A stretch of 64,000 bases of DNA, taken from Diadema setosum. Taxonomy: Eukaryota > Echinodermata > Echinoidea > Diadematoida > Diadematidae. Both the position numbers and the translations under genes were made by a program. Location: positions 26,380,627 through 26,444,626 of the forward strand of contig CM067070.1 of NCBI GenBank assembly GCA_033980235.1, in the 5' to 3' direction. Below, in pieces: positions 34,510 through 47,000 of the stretch. The first letter of the stretch is position 1, and every line of letters begins with the position of its first letter. The notes under the pieces were generated by a model. The model did no database searches. It saw nothing but the letters and a program-made list of their open reading frames with translations, and was not told the DNA's origin.

Positions 34510-35870
34510 TGCTATAGATTGATTTATTTCATTATTTATTTCAATAAGTCTTCTTTAAAAGCAGGATGGTCATATTCAGAGCCACAAAAGCCTGCTTCAC
34601 ATAAGGGAACCCCGTGTTGATATACATTAAATGATGTTTGGTTTGGTTTATTTCTGCATTTTCTTTCTCCAAATACAATTGCAAATGAAAATAGAGTGAT
34701 ACAGAGTATGCAAAAAAAAAAAGAGATAGAGAGAGAGAGAGAGTTAACATATAAATCAATACAAAAAATATCATTTGCGTAACAACATCGGTCTGTAGTG
34801 ACATATGAATCAAAATAACATAATTTAAGGCATACTGTATCTATGAACAAAGGAGAAATCAATACAGGGGACCGTCATCATAAGCAGAGCTTGACGTGGA
34901 TGAGGCCCTATTTATATATATATAATACAAATGTAATACAACACAAATTATACATGTACCCATAAAACTCTTAATCTTGATTCACGAAACTCATTTTGCT
35001 AAAGGAAAAAAAACGGAAAAGAAAAACAGTGACTTGGCGCTTTAAAAAGAAAAAAAAAACACGCAGGACCATTGATTTCTGCATGGTATAGTACACAAGG
35101 TGTGTGCGAGTGACAGTGCGTCGTGTGTGCAGGTGACAGTGCAAGAGAGAATGAATGCTATAGCCTGTCTATTTTGGGGGTAAGGTATGTGCGTTACGGA
35201 GGGTATGCAATACTGTATACAAATAAGTGCCCCTGTAAAGTCATTATCAAAGAAAAGAACGGGAGGGAATGGAAAAAATCGACCACTATTTTGCATAGGT
35301 CAGGACTGACTGAGACAAAAATACATTGATCAAAGCCAGCTAACACGAAACATATTTCAATAATAAATAATTTGTTGCGTACTTGTACATAAATATACAT
35401 GTTTGTAAAATGTGGATGTTCTGAAGCTTCAAAGTATGCAAACGATAAAATAAAGGATCTGTATGAGATAAATATGTGGAATTAGTAATAATGCGAATAG
35501 CACACTTTTGGAGTAGATACAATGAATTCAGTTTAGTAATACTACAATTTCCCCATACAATATTTGAATACAATATATGAGCCAAAATTAAAGAATTATA
35601 TAAGATAATCAGGGATCGTTCTGATAAAAGATCTTTTAACTTCCTGAGTACGCCAATATTTCTTGATAGGGTCCTCTGTAGACAGGATATAATATGTTCG
35701 TTCCATGTCAAATGAGAATCGATTGCTATGCCTAAAAATCTAATAACCTGCTTCTCGCAAAGAGAAAACCCATCAATTGATATATTGACATTAAAATCCT
35801 GTGAGTAGGGTTTTCTAAAATGAAAATGTGCACGCAATGAAAAAAAAATAGAGAACAAAAAGGGCTCTCA
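34510..35870 (-). mobile_element. CR1/Jockey-like LINE copy C, truncated
   Basis: It contains the C-terminal RT region (35340-35858) followed by a 3' UTR. The UTR shares a cag-gg-ccg-c-t-at segment (near 34865) and a gtgtgcaggtga segment (near 35125) with the 3' UTR of the 44-47 kb LINE. The 5' end and about the last 75 codons of the ORF are missing. The 3' limit is approximate. Confidence 0.65.
35340..35858 (-). pseudogene. LINE copy C RT C-terminal fragment
   Basis: The 172-residue reading aligns with the thumb/C-terminal part of the 371-codon reading at 44624-45739: a FLGIAIDSHLTWNEHI block, then LYNSLILAHILYSNIVWGNC, then a QKCAIRIITNS block. The catalytic domain is not present, and the C-terminus is cut short relative to the other copy. 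Confidence 0.8.
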
Positions 35871-36059
35871 GGTTGAACTCCTAAGTTTATTGTCCCTATC
35901 TGCAAAAAAAAAAAAAAAGATCGAAAATCACTCAAAGATCCATAAAAAATCCCAAATCACTACCATGACTACAAAAATTTTATCATCTGTTTTTGTGTCA
36001 TTATCAATATTTTCTGCAAATTTCATAAAACTCCGTCCACAAGTTTTTGAGTTATTGTG

Positions 36060-36105
36060 CACACAGACAAACAAGCAAGCAAACAAACAAAGAAACAAAT
36101 ATCAA
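36060..36105 (+). repeat. caaacaag/caaacaaa simple-repeat tail
   Basis: The stretch cacacagacaaacaagcaag followed by further caaa-type units has the look of a SINE or MITE tail. The upstream 100 bp (ttcataaaactccgtccacaag) may belong to it. Confidence 0.45.
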
Positions 36106-36219
36106 ACAAACCAACGCTAATAAAATAATGACCTCTTTCCTTGGCGTGGTAATCAATATTCAATGACATTGCGAAAGGTTTGATTATAACGTCTGTCATC
36201 AGCATATGTGTGTCTTCAT

Positions 36220-37500
36220 TGTGTGCTAAGTCTTTTGGAACTGGACAAAAGTGAGGTTGTGCTATAGAGCCTTTGCATTTTGAAACTAAAATTCAACGAT
36301 TTGGTGAACATTTTGGGGGATGTTTTGAATATTTTCTATCGAAAAGTAAGAAAATGAACATACATGTACAAGGCAATGTGAACGGCTAATGTGGTATACG
36401 GAAATGGAGGGATAAGGGATGGTGTGGGAGGGGCGTATCCCCCTCCCATACGAGGGAGCTTTTGCATCATTTTTTTTTTTAAACTGAAAAACAACGATCT
36501 GATGCACACCTTTGGGGAAATATTTTGACAACATTAATTTCAATAAAAAAAAGAAAAATGAATAGATTCAAAGACATTGCGAATTGCTAAATTGTGGTAT
36601 CTGTCACCTCTTTTTTTCGCTTTGTCTTGTTTTTGGGGACGTGTCCCCCCCCCCCCCCTACCCCCCCCTACCCCCCCCCCCCCCGTCTTAATAATTATAG
36701 GCCTACTAAGTTTATGGAATTGGTCTAAAGGGGGAGGTATGGAGCTTTTGCACTTTAAGAATTGAGAGCGTGTGGGAAACCCCCTCCCACACGACGGACC
36801 TTTTGAATATTCAGAACTTAAATTCAACGATTTTTGTTTGTTTGTTTGTTTTTTCATTTCCATCTGAGAAGATGGCTGGATAGCCCATATTCAGCTATGT
36901 TTAGCTGGTCTTCCATGGGGTCCAGTTGGATGTGAGTTGCGGGACCACTTCACCGGGTCAAACACCCTGCACTTTGCGATGAATGAATGAAGTGGGATCT
37001 TTTACGTGCATGAGTTGTTACTCTCTCACACACGGGACCTCCATTTTATGTCCTATCCGAGGGACAGAGTGTTTTGCCTCTTGCTAGAGGGGACGGTATG
37101 CTTACACACAACATTGCTCAGTCCAGACTCGGGTTCGAACCCGGGCCGCGTGATCAATGGTGATCGTGAGGCAGACGCGCTACCGACTGAGCCAACTCAC
37201 CGCCCTAAGAAGCATACTTTGGAAGAAATATTGAGAAATTCTATATCACATGCAACAACTATTGAGGCCATTCTGATATGGATGACTTGATCAAACTGTA
37301 GATCGTGATATCATGCGTGTGCGTCTTTTCACTGTGTACAATTATATATGGTGGTGGAACTAGCGGGAGGAAAGTATGTGATGGAGTTCCTCCTCCATCA
37401 CGTCGGAGTTTTTTTTTTTTCAGTTTTTAGAACTGGAGATCAACGATCTGGTGCACTATTTTGGTCGAATTTTAAGAAATTTTTCAACCCCCCCCCCCCC
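36220..37500. repeat. Degenerate G/C-tract repeat, array 2, interrupted by a SINE
   Basis: Units of about 210-250 bp share gagggagcttttgca, followed by ttcaacgatttggtg-like and ttttgggg-aaatattttg-like parts. They occur near 36250, 36455, 36735 and 37390. C-runs lie at 36646-36683 and 37487-37501. It is the inverted counterpart of the 885-1380 array. The SINE at 36834-37204 is inserted within a unit, between its caacgat part and the following aaatattgag part. Confidence 0.65.
36834..37204 (-). mobile_element. tRNA-derived SINE, copy 2
   Basis: This is the reverse-complement counterpart of 12433-12778. From its 5' end (37204) it has box A tggctcagtcgg, box B ggttcgaaccc, the body and a (caaa)n tail at about 36834-36853. 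It is more complete at its 5' end than copy 1. The insertion lies inside satellite-like array 2. Confidence 0.92.
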
Positions 37501-37519
37501 CATAAAAAGAAAAAAAAAT

Positions 37520-38748
37520 GATAATAATAAATAAATATCGAGCAATGTGGTAGTCGAACAGTTCAGTATTTGTGCAATACTGTAAATTCACAATCCCTTA
37601 AATGGCAAAGGCGCTCGTTTTAATACTGTGTGCTAGTTTCAAGATTATAATACAGATAGTAATGATAACAATAAAAGAAATGATTTGTAGATTTCTGCTA
37701 TCTCCGTCGTATACGTCTCTTGATAAACATTTAATGACACCGTCCCATTAGACGCAGAAGAAATTTGTTTTAAGGATCAGAAATATGGAAATGAAGACGA
37801 GGTGACGATGACGAAAATGACGATAAGGATAATACTATAATGATGATAATGATAATAAAAAATGACATTAATAATCATGATAATGTAAATGATAACGATA
37901 ATACAATGATGATAATAAGAAGATGATGAAGAAGTAGAGTGATATTACGCATACACGACCAAAATTTACGACCAGACTACTACTGTGAAAATATTTGAAA
38001 TGATACGTTATAGTCCAGCAAGGGTAGGGGCGGGCTCTCAGCTCTGGAGGCACTATCCCAGATCACCATTCACTGATTCACCAGTGGCTAAGGGGCCCGG
38101 TTGCCCAAAGGTCTCTAGAAAGACATGTCGGTCTGTTGTAATTTTCTTTTATCACCCAGAACAGAGGAGAGTAATTTCCAGCTCGGTGTCTCACTGCATG
38201 CATTTCAGCTAGCTGCCGTGGCTGGAGTTGCCAGAACGCCTCTAGTCTTTGCCGCAAAAATTCGGCCAAACTATTTTTATCACGGCCAAAACAAATTTCA
38301 TTTATCGAGTCAAAGAACAAGGTATCCTGCACTGTTGAATGTAGTCATTTCATGAAAATGTTGTGTCACTGAAAATCGTGTTCATGCTTCACTTCAATAG
38401 TTGTTGAATACCAGCAGTCATGCAGGGTTGAAATCTACCATGGTGGCTGGAGTGGACTTTATGCTCAAGAAAGCAGGAAAGAAAAGATGGTTATAATAAG
38501 CAGTCTCGAACTTTAGAATTTAAAAAAAAAAAAGATATTATATCTCGAACTCGAACTAGAACTCGAAGCATTTGCGTGAACTCTTGTTCACACAAATAGA
38601 AGCGTCCTTCCTATTTAGGCAAGTTGAATACCATTATCTCTTTAATGTATATATTTAAGTCTTTATTTGTAGTCAAACAATCATACATTCCATCGCCATT
38701 TACCTTGTCTATCATCTTTTATAACAAAACGGTCCTTTTTGTTTGCAG
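37520..38748. other. No exon recognised (upstream of Ig exon)
   Basis: The stretch includes a gat-rich simple region at 37800-37935 and a possible MITE near 38080-38335. The signal-peptide exon of the Ig gene should lie here or further upstream, but I could not identify a convincing one. Confidence 0.4.
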
Positions 38749-39099
38749 GTAATGTGGGAAGATCCTCTACTGGAGACGAGGTTGCGTCATTAGAACTGGT
38801 GGAAGGAGAACAAGGTGTGATACCATGCAGAGTGAAAGTGATGGTATCTGTCGTACTGTGGAAGAAAGTTGGTGACCCCCCTGATAAGTATCTGGTCATA
38901 CTCAATCAAAACGGCGATCCAGGTGAGAAGAGTGGTGACGGATATGAGGCCGGCTTGTCCAACATTACAGACGATTTTTCCCTGGTCATAAATGAAGTCA
39001 AACCCGAAGATGCGGGCCAGTACATATGTCAGGTTGCCGATTATTCATCCGCGTCTATGCATAGCAGTGCAACTAACGTCTCTGTTCAAGCAAGAAGAG
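38749..39099 (+). CDS. Ig-superfamily membrane protein, V-set exon
   Basis: One 351-bp exon encodes a whole immunoglobulin V-type domain. Its acceptor is gtttgcag and its donor is gtattc. Both boundaries are phase 1, the classic symmetric arrangement for Ig exons. Counting from the exon start, Cys27 and Cys94 form the intradomain pair and Trp38 is the core Trp. The stretch VKPEDAGQYIC carries the DxGxYxC signature. The glycan sequon N-I-T lies at 72-74. The next three exons join in frame and supply stalk, membrane span and tail. The domain should face outside the cell and act in recognition or adhesion. The specific ligand and the gene identity are unknown. No signal-peptide exon was found. 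Confidence 0.85.
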
Positions 39100-39986
39100 G
39101 TATTCAATGGAAACACGCCACAACGCTGTTGAATAGAGCAACGTTGTAAATCGTTCTCTGTTAATCATAGAAGCGTGTTTTGAACAGTAAATCATCATAA
39201 ACGTGATTGAGGAAGTGGAGCTTTAAATATTAATACAAGGTAACTCTCACCACATGAGCATTAACTAAATGCATAATTTGTTACACCATAAAGGAAATTA
39301 AAGGGGCAAGTTCGTTGCATGAAGTACAAGGCAGAATTTAAATACGTTTTCAGTGAGGTGAAGCGAAGTTTGCTGTATAGGAATATTCAGTAATCAACAT
39401 GGTACAAAATTTAAGGTGAAACGCCTAAAGTGTGTCTGAAAAAAAACCCTGTGATTTCTATCTTTAACTTTATCCCCAAGAGTAACTTTGTCCAAGAACA
39501 ATATGAATTTCATTTATTTTCTTTATGTAAGCATGATGGTGATGTGATTATGTATGTTTACTGTTTCCTGTAGTTCTAAGTCTACTTCACAGGTAAAATT
39601 GTATATGATTACCTTTAATGGAGAGTTCCTATAGGATGTCAGAATATTGGTAATTAGTCTCGAATGGAATTGAATTACGATATAGGTATGGAAACTCTGG
39701 AACCAGAACATCTGAGTCGTACTGCATTCCCTGCTTAGTGTACTGTTCATACAAACAGTATATCTTCTGCAGAAGATGCTATTGTCACTTTCATTGCCTT
39801 TTGTAGTTCAACACGGTATCCACCTGTATATGTACGTATACATTATTATATATATATTCATATCATATTCATCAAGTGATGCAACCTAAACTGTAAATTC
39901 TTGTTTAAATCATGCTTCAAATCTTACCTCGATTTTATCAATGCAGTTTTTCCAAAAATCATTGTCGTTGATTTCCTCTTCTCCAG

Positions 39987-40118
39987 TTCTTACCGACAGT
40001 TCTACAGCGAGTTTTCCCGTAGAGAGTGCCAGACCAACGGAGATTCTATCAACAGTAGGTCTGCGTACCACAAAGACAGAGAAACCCAATGAAGTCTGCA
40101 GCAGCATTCTTCCGTCAT
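39987..40118 (+). CDS. Ig-superfamily membrane protein, stalk exon
   Basis: A 132-bp segment has a strong acceptor (cctcttctccag) and a consensus donor (gtaagt). It enters and leaves in phase 1, matching the preceding Ig exon and the following membrane exon. It encodes about 44 residues rich in Ser, Thr and Pro (for example LTDSSTASFPVESARPTE), as expected for a short extracellular stalk with possible O-glycosylation. There is no domain. An additional exon in the 868-bp upstream intron cannot be excluded. Confidence 0.72.
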
Positions 40119-40339
40119 GTAAGTTTGAAGAAAGTTTGATTACCTCTTTGCTTGACAGAAATGTCTTCAGGAATTGTACTTATTATCATTGTCACTCATG
40201 AATATTGAATTTTTCTTGCCGTACAAATTTTCTAAGACTAGAAAGGAAAAATATGGTTAAAAGCTTAATCAACGCCTACACGATTTTATTCAATTTCAGT
40301 TTTATTTTCTTTATTTCACCAAAACAGGCAACACATAAA

Positions 40340-40341
<2 letters not shown>

Positions 40342-40376
<35 letters not shown>
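40342..40376. repeat. (CA)n microsatellite in intron
   Basis: CA run of about 34 bp in the intron between the stalk and membrane exons. Confidence 0.95.
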
Positions 40377-40380
<4 letters not shown>

Positions 40381-41179
40381 TCAGTTCACGTTTGCAAACG
40401 AGAGAAATAGCAAAATAGAATAACAAGAAGAGAATTGCACAGGTTGGTAGGCAGCAGCCAGGACGGATGTGACCCACTTGGCTGATCTTCTTATCATAAT
40501 TAAAACGGTAATAAATGTAAGAATAGGAAGTGACAAAGTAAATCAAAAAGTACAGTGACAAACAAACAGAATACAAGGATGCCTGATAACATAAGGGGTA
40601 TTGGGATAATACTCTTGGCATCAACGCAATTATAAAGTTAGGATATGATTACTGAGGAAACGCTTTTCATTGTAAAATTTAAATATAATACGTATTGCAC
40701 AGGATGAGAGAATTCATGCACAGGGTCCAATAGTATAATTGTAGATAATAGATCGAAGATAAAACGTGGTACGAGATAAAATATTATTGAATTCACTCAC
40801 GAATCGTGGGATATAATTCAATCATTAAAGAATGACAGAGAGTTTTGTGGTATCAAAAGATTTCTACAACGGATCATGAAAGTTCTCGATATGTATTTAC
40901 ACCTGTTATTTCGTCGTATGTAGGGGTGAAAATACTAGAAGGGTATATGGGCAAGAAAAGGACTACCACGTCTTGGGGGCACTGAAAATCGTTAATGAAA
41001 AAGTACAAAATTGAGTCTGACTGTTATAAGATTATGTATATATATATAAATAAAGAGAGAGAAGGGGAGGGAGGGAAATAAATAGATATAACCCACAAGC
41101 AGCTGACGTCATGTCTGTCATTTGCTAATGTTAATAAGATATTCTGTTTTCTCCTCAAATACCCTATCATTGGCCATAG

Positions 41180-41284
41180 TGGCAGTTTTCTTAGCTGGAA
41201 CCATAAGTGCTGCCGCATTCACGTCAGTGTTATTTGCATTCTTTTGGCATCGGAGTCACAGGAGATGTACCCCCTCCTACAGAG
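41180..41284 (+). CDS. Ig-superfamily membrane protein, transmembrane exon
   Basis: A 105-bp exon lies between an acceptor (cattggccatag, with the tract ttctgttttctcctc upstream) and a donor gttagt. It enters and leaves in phase 1. It encodes a roughly 23-residue hydrophobic helix (AVFLAGTISAAAFTSVLFAF) followed by a basic stop-transfer stretch, WHRSHRRC. This places the Ig domain outside and the next exon in the cytoplasm, giving a type I single-pass protein. The phase match on both sides is the main support. Confidence 0.78.
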
Positions 41285-42705
41285 GTTAGTATCATTTATT
41301 TATTTATGTATACCGTGGAATGTTCGTAGAGCTTACAGTAATAACACAATAAACAATGATAAAGGACTTTAAAAGCTGTTGCAGCAAACATCGTGAAGTA
41401 TTTTGAAAGTGTACAAATTTCTGGATGTTTTAACAGGATGGTTTGTTTTTGAGATTGGGATTCAGATTTTAAAAACCAGAAAATTATGAGTGATTAATTA
41501 GTGGCTGTGATCCCAATACTGATCGACGTGTTATGACATTTGTGGTAATTTAGACATTGTGGTTGACGTGTTATGTATGACATTTGTGGTAATTTTTACA
41601 TTAGTGGGCAATTTTTACTTATGTTGACTCTACCCCCCCCCCCCGTTTTTGTTTGTTTGTTTGTTTGTTTGTGTGTTTGTTTCTGCTAGTAAGTACAGAA
41701 ATTAAGGACTGCAGACAAAGCTGCATACAGTATTGTTGAGAAGTGGAATGATGCTTTCTCCGTCAAGACGAACAAAAGTGTCGGGTTGATGTTGACATCA
41801 GAATAAAACTTGATTTTCTTTTTTCCTACAATTAAGTGCTATTAAGTGAAAATGGTAAATTTCATACGTAAGCCCATATCAAGAAATAGAAAAGAAATCT
41901 TTTGAATGCCAAAAGCACGCTTTTAGTGTCATATTTTCCCCAAAACTATTGATTTCTCTAAACGCTTTATATCAGTGTGGATGTTGATATAAAGTACTTC
42001 ACTTTTGTGTACTGGAATACTTCCCCCTACGTTCCGACCTTGTAGATTCAGGAGTCACATTTCTTTTGTGCGCTCTACTAGACATTTGTTTTGCTCTAGG
42101 GGTTTTTATTTTTTATTTTTTTTAGCTTGTTCTGTTCTCTTTTTTAAAGTCCTTTCGGATGTGCTCTACAAGCTGCCTTATTTAACTGGCTGTCTCATAA
42201 TTTTGCACTGGGGAACCCAACGGAGTTTAGACGGATGTTAAAGAGGCCGTGCCATCATACATTTGTAGGCTCTCGTACCAATAATATCTCTTTTGCAGCG
42301 ATACAATTCACCATGATATGATGAATATTTGGATAAACTATTTGACATGAAATAATCTTGTTAAGAACTCAAGATATTGTTGAGCAGATGGGTGAAGGTT
42401 GAGTTGCAAGTTTTCTTCAATTCTTCAAATGATATTTGTAAGATCGCAACTAATGAAAGGAACCAGTGGGATTTGACCCTGTCATCTAGTGCTATCCCAT
42501 GATTTCTGGTCATTGAAGGTAGCAGAGTGCACCCTCTTTATATAACTGTCCGCATTTTAATTGCAAGATTTCATGTAAATTTTGTTATGGAGGTGTAACA
42601 GGGGACAAGCAAGCTGCCTATTTACTTGGGTGACAATGTCTTCATTGATCTGACTTCTAAACGAAAATCTCTGGCTGCTGTGTTTGTTTCTATTTTTCTC
42701 TTTAG

Positions 42706-42824
42706 AGCAAGAGTCAAGGAGAAGAGACACAGATGGAGATATCAAGACCACCATCAACGGTATTGTCAAGTGTCGAGAAGATACAGACTTTGAAATGGAA
42801 AGGTTGACATCTCAGACTGCTTAG
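42706..42824 (+). CDS. Ig-superfamily membrane protein, cytoplasmic tail exon
   Basis: The terminal coding exon follows an acceptor (tatttttctctttag). It begins with two bases that complete a Glu codon with the last base of the membrane exon, then reads 38 residues to a stop at 42822-42824. The tail is short and charged (QESRRRDTDGDIKTT near its start, MERLTSQTA at the end). I see no ITIM, ITAM or other Tyr motif, so signalling would need a partner, or the protein is purely adhesive. Confidence 0.78.
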
Positions 42825-43084
42825 CTTCATCGGAAAAAGCACTTTCACCAGCCAAAACACCGTCGACCTTATTTAATAGAGTTTGTATGTTATAGCCTAT
42901 AGGTATTGGCACACTTACGCAATCAGGCCCTTTAATAAATAGTACATCAGTTTGGGGTTAATTTATTATGAATCAAAGTTACACCGTGCTAAAGGGGGAC
43001 AGTATTGGTAAAACAGTTTGTCCAAGAATCTAAGCAGCTAAAAGCAAGATTCGGAATACGGTGACAATCAAATCAACATGACAA

Positions 43085-43090
43085 AATAAA
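43085..43090 (+). terminator. Candidate polyadenylation signal of the Ig gene
   Basis: The canonical aataaa lies about 260 bp past the stop of the tail exon. It is the first such hexamer seen in the 3' region. Confidence 0.5.
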
Positions 43091-44058
43091 GCTGCAAATA
43101 ACACCAAGAAACAGAAAACAAGATTGAATCATAAGTACCAAATCGATTTCCCATTGCCGTCTAGCCAAAGTGCCAATGATCTCTGTGTGATGGATTTTAT
43201 CACAAATGAGTATAATAATACTTTGTTATAAAATTGACTGTTATTTAGGTCACTTATCGTACATGGGCGTACATGTATTAGAAGTTGAACACCACATGTA
43301 GCTTATACTTAGTTCATTTTTTAATGAACGGCCATTAATTTGGCAAACATTATGATTAGAGCATGCAAATGTATTATAGATTATGTATTAAATCATTAAG
43401 AATGCTTGTGTTTATCTGCAAAGTCTGTCAGAATTTGTCACAAAGGTTTATTTCACAGAGTTTGAAATGCTCGAAACAATCTAACCTTCTGGGCCATTCA
43501 AAGTTCAATTTTATACTCCGATGAAGATGTCCATTTGCCAGGAAACATTTGCAAACATACCATTGGTAAACATGGCATTCGATGAGTTCCTTTCCTAATG
43601 GTTCTAAACCCATTTTTCATTTAACTGATTTTCTTTTCACTTTAATAGTATAAAGTCTCATTAGTAAATCTGTCCAAAGTGTTAAAATTCTTGTGGGGAA
43701 ATGCACAAAACATGGAATGAACATGAGTTTTTGCTCCAGAAGAGGCTGAATCCATTTCTGTTTTGTTCCAAAAGTGTGATAAATCCACTTGGGTCCCATT
43801 TAAAAACAAAAACAAAACAAAACAAAAAACAAAAAGAAACGTGTCAGTTTGCTTGACTTCATTTTGACCTCAGAGTAAAAGGCTGGTTATGAACGTTCCT
43901 GTAGCTGTCCAGCTTTCCAGATGACCTACCTGTAATTTGATAATTAGTAATGTTTCATTTTTATGTACCCAAATTCTTAGGACAGATGGCGTAAATAGGA
44001 TGAAAATGTGTAAAGATAGATTATGCCAGGGAAATATAAATTCAAGAAAACAGTTGTT
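43091..44058. other. No gene recognised
   Basis: AT-rich sequence after the Ig gene, including a caaaac-type simple stretch at 43803-43840. Confidence 0.45.
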
Positions 44059-47000
44059 GTTTTTTTTTGAAAAGATTTTATTTTCTGCATTTCGTATTTT
44101 CTTTCAGAATAACAAAAATAACAAAGGCAGGTTCAATTACTCAAATACAATTCTGAAAATTATTGACATATTACATAGTAAGTCATATTTTGTATGTAAA
44201 GACAAATGAAACGTTAAATAACAAACAAAATGTTTATATGGCCAATAATGACTTAATTCACAGTACAATATATAATATATACATATGATGCAGAGGGCCG
44301 CCGTTATTAGCCGTGCTTGAACAGACGGACAGCCAGAGTTAAATTACCATTTTTTATTGTAGTACTTGAACACTAATACAGATGGGCCATGTTAAAGTGC
44401 GTGTAAATCCAGTTTTATACAATTACTTGGTAAACAGGAGTGGTGCCTGTGAGTGCGTGTGCAGGTGATGAAGCGCGAAAGTGTTGATGGTCAGCACTTC
44501 TAAGAAAATGATTGGATATGTTATAATATGGGCGAAGGGTCAAGCAGCAGAGTAAAAGAGAAGGAAAAGGGGGTGTACCAAATATTGCCTTGTTGTTGAG
44601 TATAAGAGGTACATGTTTAATGATTACTGTACCGTATGATATTGTGCCAAGAAATATTTCTTTGTATTTGCCTTAAAGGAATAGAGAGATGTGCACTGTT
44701 TTATGTGGAGAGGGAGTGAATTCCAAATATCAGGCCCGTTATGCCGAATTGATTTTTGAGCTAATAGGAGTTTAGGGTTATTCAAATGGAAATCATTACG
44801 ATGGCGCGTGGGGTAAGCATGGACATCCCTGTTAAGGGAAAATGCGTTGTGGAAGAGTGGGAGTAGATTTTGCGTGTATTTGAACATAAATATTGCTGTT
44901 TGAAATTTGTGTATATCGTCAACTTTAAGAACTTTTAGTCTAAGGGATAATGGATCAGTATGTTCTAGATAATGTGAGTTGGTACATATTCTTATTGCCT
45001 TTTTCTGTAAAAGAAAAATAACATTTACTTTGGTTTTATTACAGTTTCCCCAGACAACATTACAATAATTAATGTACGGTAAGATTAATGCATTGTATAA
45101 CATAATGAGTACTTTTTCCGTTACAAAATATTTTAATCTCCGAAGTATTCCAATGGCTTTGGATATTAATGTGGTTATATTATCAATGTGGTTATTCCAA
45201 TTTAAGTTGGAGTCAAGGGCTACCCCTAAGAACTTGGTTGATTTTTTTCCAATAATGGGCATACCATCAATAATAATGTTATTAGGCATTATCGGTTGCA
45301 AATGTGAAGTATTGAAGTTTATAAAACACGTTTTATCTATATTTAGTGATAATTTATTGCATTTGAACCATGTAGAAATTTTTGCAAGCTCAGAATTAAG
45401 TATATCAACTAGTGTGTTTAAACAGTTGTGAGAGTAGAAGACACTGGTATCGTCCGCGAATAATACATAGGTGAGAAGGGCTGAGGAATTTATGATATCG
45501 TTGATATATATAAGAAAAAGTAGAGGTCCTAAAATGGATCCCTGTGGTACACCGCAAGTAATATATGACTTAAACGAGGTACTTGAATGAAATGCTACGT
45601 ATTGCTGACGTTGGGATAAATAATCTCGGAACCAGGAAAGAACTATTCCTCTTATGCCATAATTATGTAGCTTTTTTAATAAAATTCCATGGTCTATTGT
45701 ATCAAAGGCCTTGCTCAGGTCCATAAAAACTCCTATCACGTGCTGTTTGTTCGCAATAGAATCGATAATTTTGTCATAAGTTTGAATGATTGCAAAATCT
45801 GTAGAAAAACCTTTGCGAAAGCCAAATTGGTTAGGATTTAAAATGTGGTATCAACCAGAAACTTATACAAACGTTCATGTGCAATCTTTTCAAGGATTTT
45901 GGAAATGACGGGCAATAATGAAATTGGACGATAATTCTTTATTTGGGACGCATCATCTTTTTTTGTGAATAGGGATTACTTTCGCAATCTTTAAAGAATT
46001 TGGGAAGATCCCAGTAGATAATGATAAGTTACAAATATGTACTATGGGGGTTACTAAAAAATGTATTATTTGTTTTAGTAAATGCATACTTAATCCATCG
46101 TGGCCGCAAGATCTACTCGACTTAAAAGATCGAACAATATTCAGTATTTCATTTTCATTCGTGGGAGTAAAGAATAAAGAATTATTATTACTTTCTGGAA
46201 GGTAATCTGTAAAATTTCCAGCGTTTGGAAGTATTGTTGAGGCGAGATTGGGGCCTATGTTGGTAAAGAACTTATTAAAACAATTTGCAATGATTTCAGG
46301 GTCGTTAATATCTTGGTCATTTTCGGAAATAACGGTCGGGAGTTCTTTCTTTTTATTCTTAATAAGGTCATTGATAGTTCGCCACAGTTTGGTTTTACTG
46401 TCCATATTTGATTCTAGTATGTCTGAATAATATCGCTTTCGAGATGCCCGGATTAATGTGGTTAATGTATTTCGATATGTTCTGTATTTTGCTTTGTTCT
46501 CTGGTGTTGGTTTACGTAAGGACATTTTATATAAGCGATTACGGGTGAGTATAGAACGCATTAGCCCTTTGGTAATCCATGGTTGTTTTGTTTTTGCGCG
46601 ATTGTTCTTATTAACTAAGGGAATACGATTATTATAATAATAAAGAAATTTATGCAAAAACATTTCGTAAGATAAATTCGCGTCATTGACCGAAGTCACA
46701 TCTTGCCATTGTTCGCGTGATAAATCAGATATTAATGAATTAATATTTTCGTGAGATTCTTTTCTTCGCGTTCTATAGCATTTTTGTTTTGGTTGAACGT
46801 TTCCAATCTGCTCGTGAATGGTAAATATTGGAAGATGATCAGATATATCTGAATAAAGTATGCCATTAGTATAGTTTTTATCTATAATGTTAGAGAAGAT
46901 GTTGTCGATTAAAGTCTCAGTTGACGTGGTGTTACAGATTCTCGTAGGCTTATTAATGTGAGGATAAAGACTACTTAATGATAATGTGTTATGAAATCTA

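Noticed and set aside
45072..45431. 119-codon plus-strand ORF
   Set aside because: It is antisense to the LINE D reverse transcriptase and is a shadow of it.
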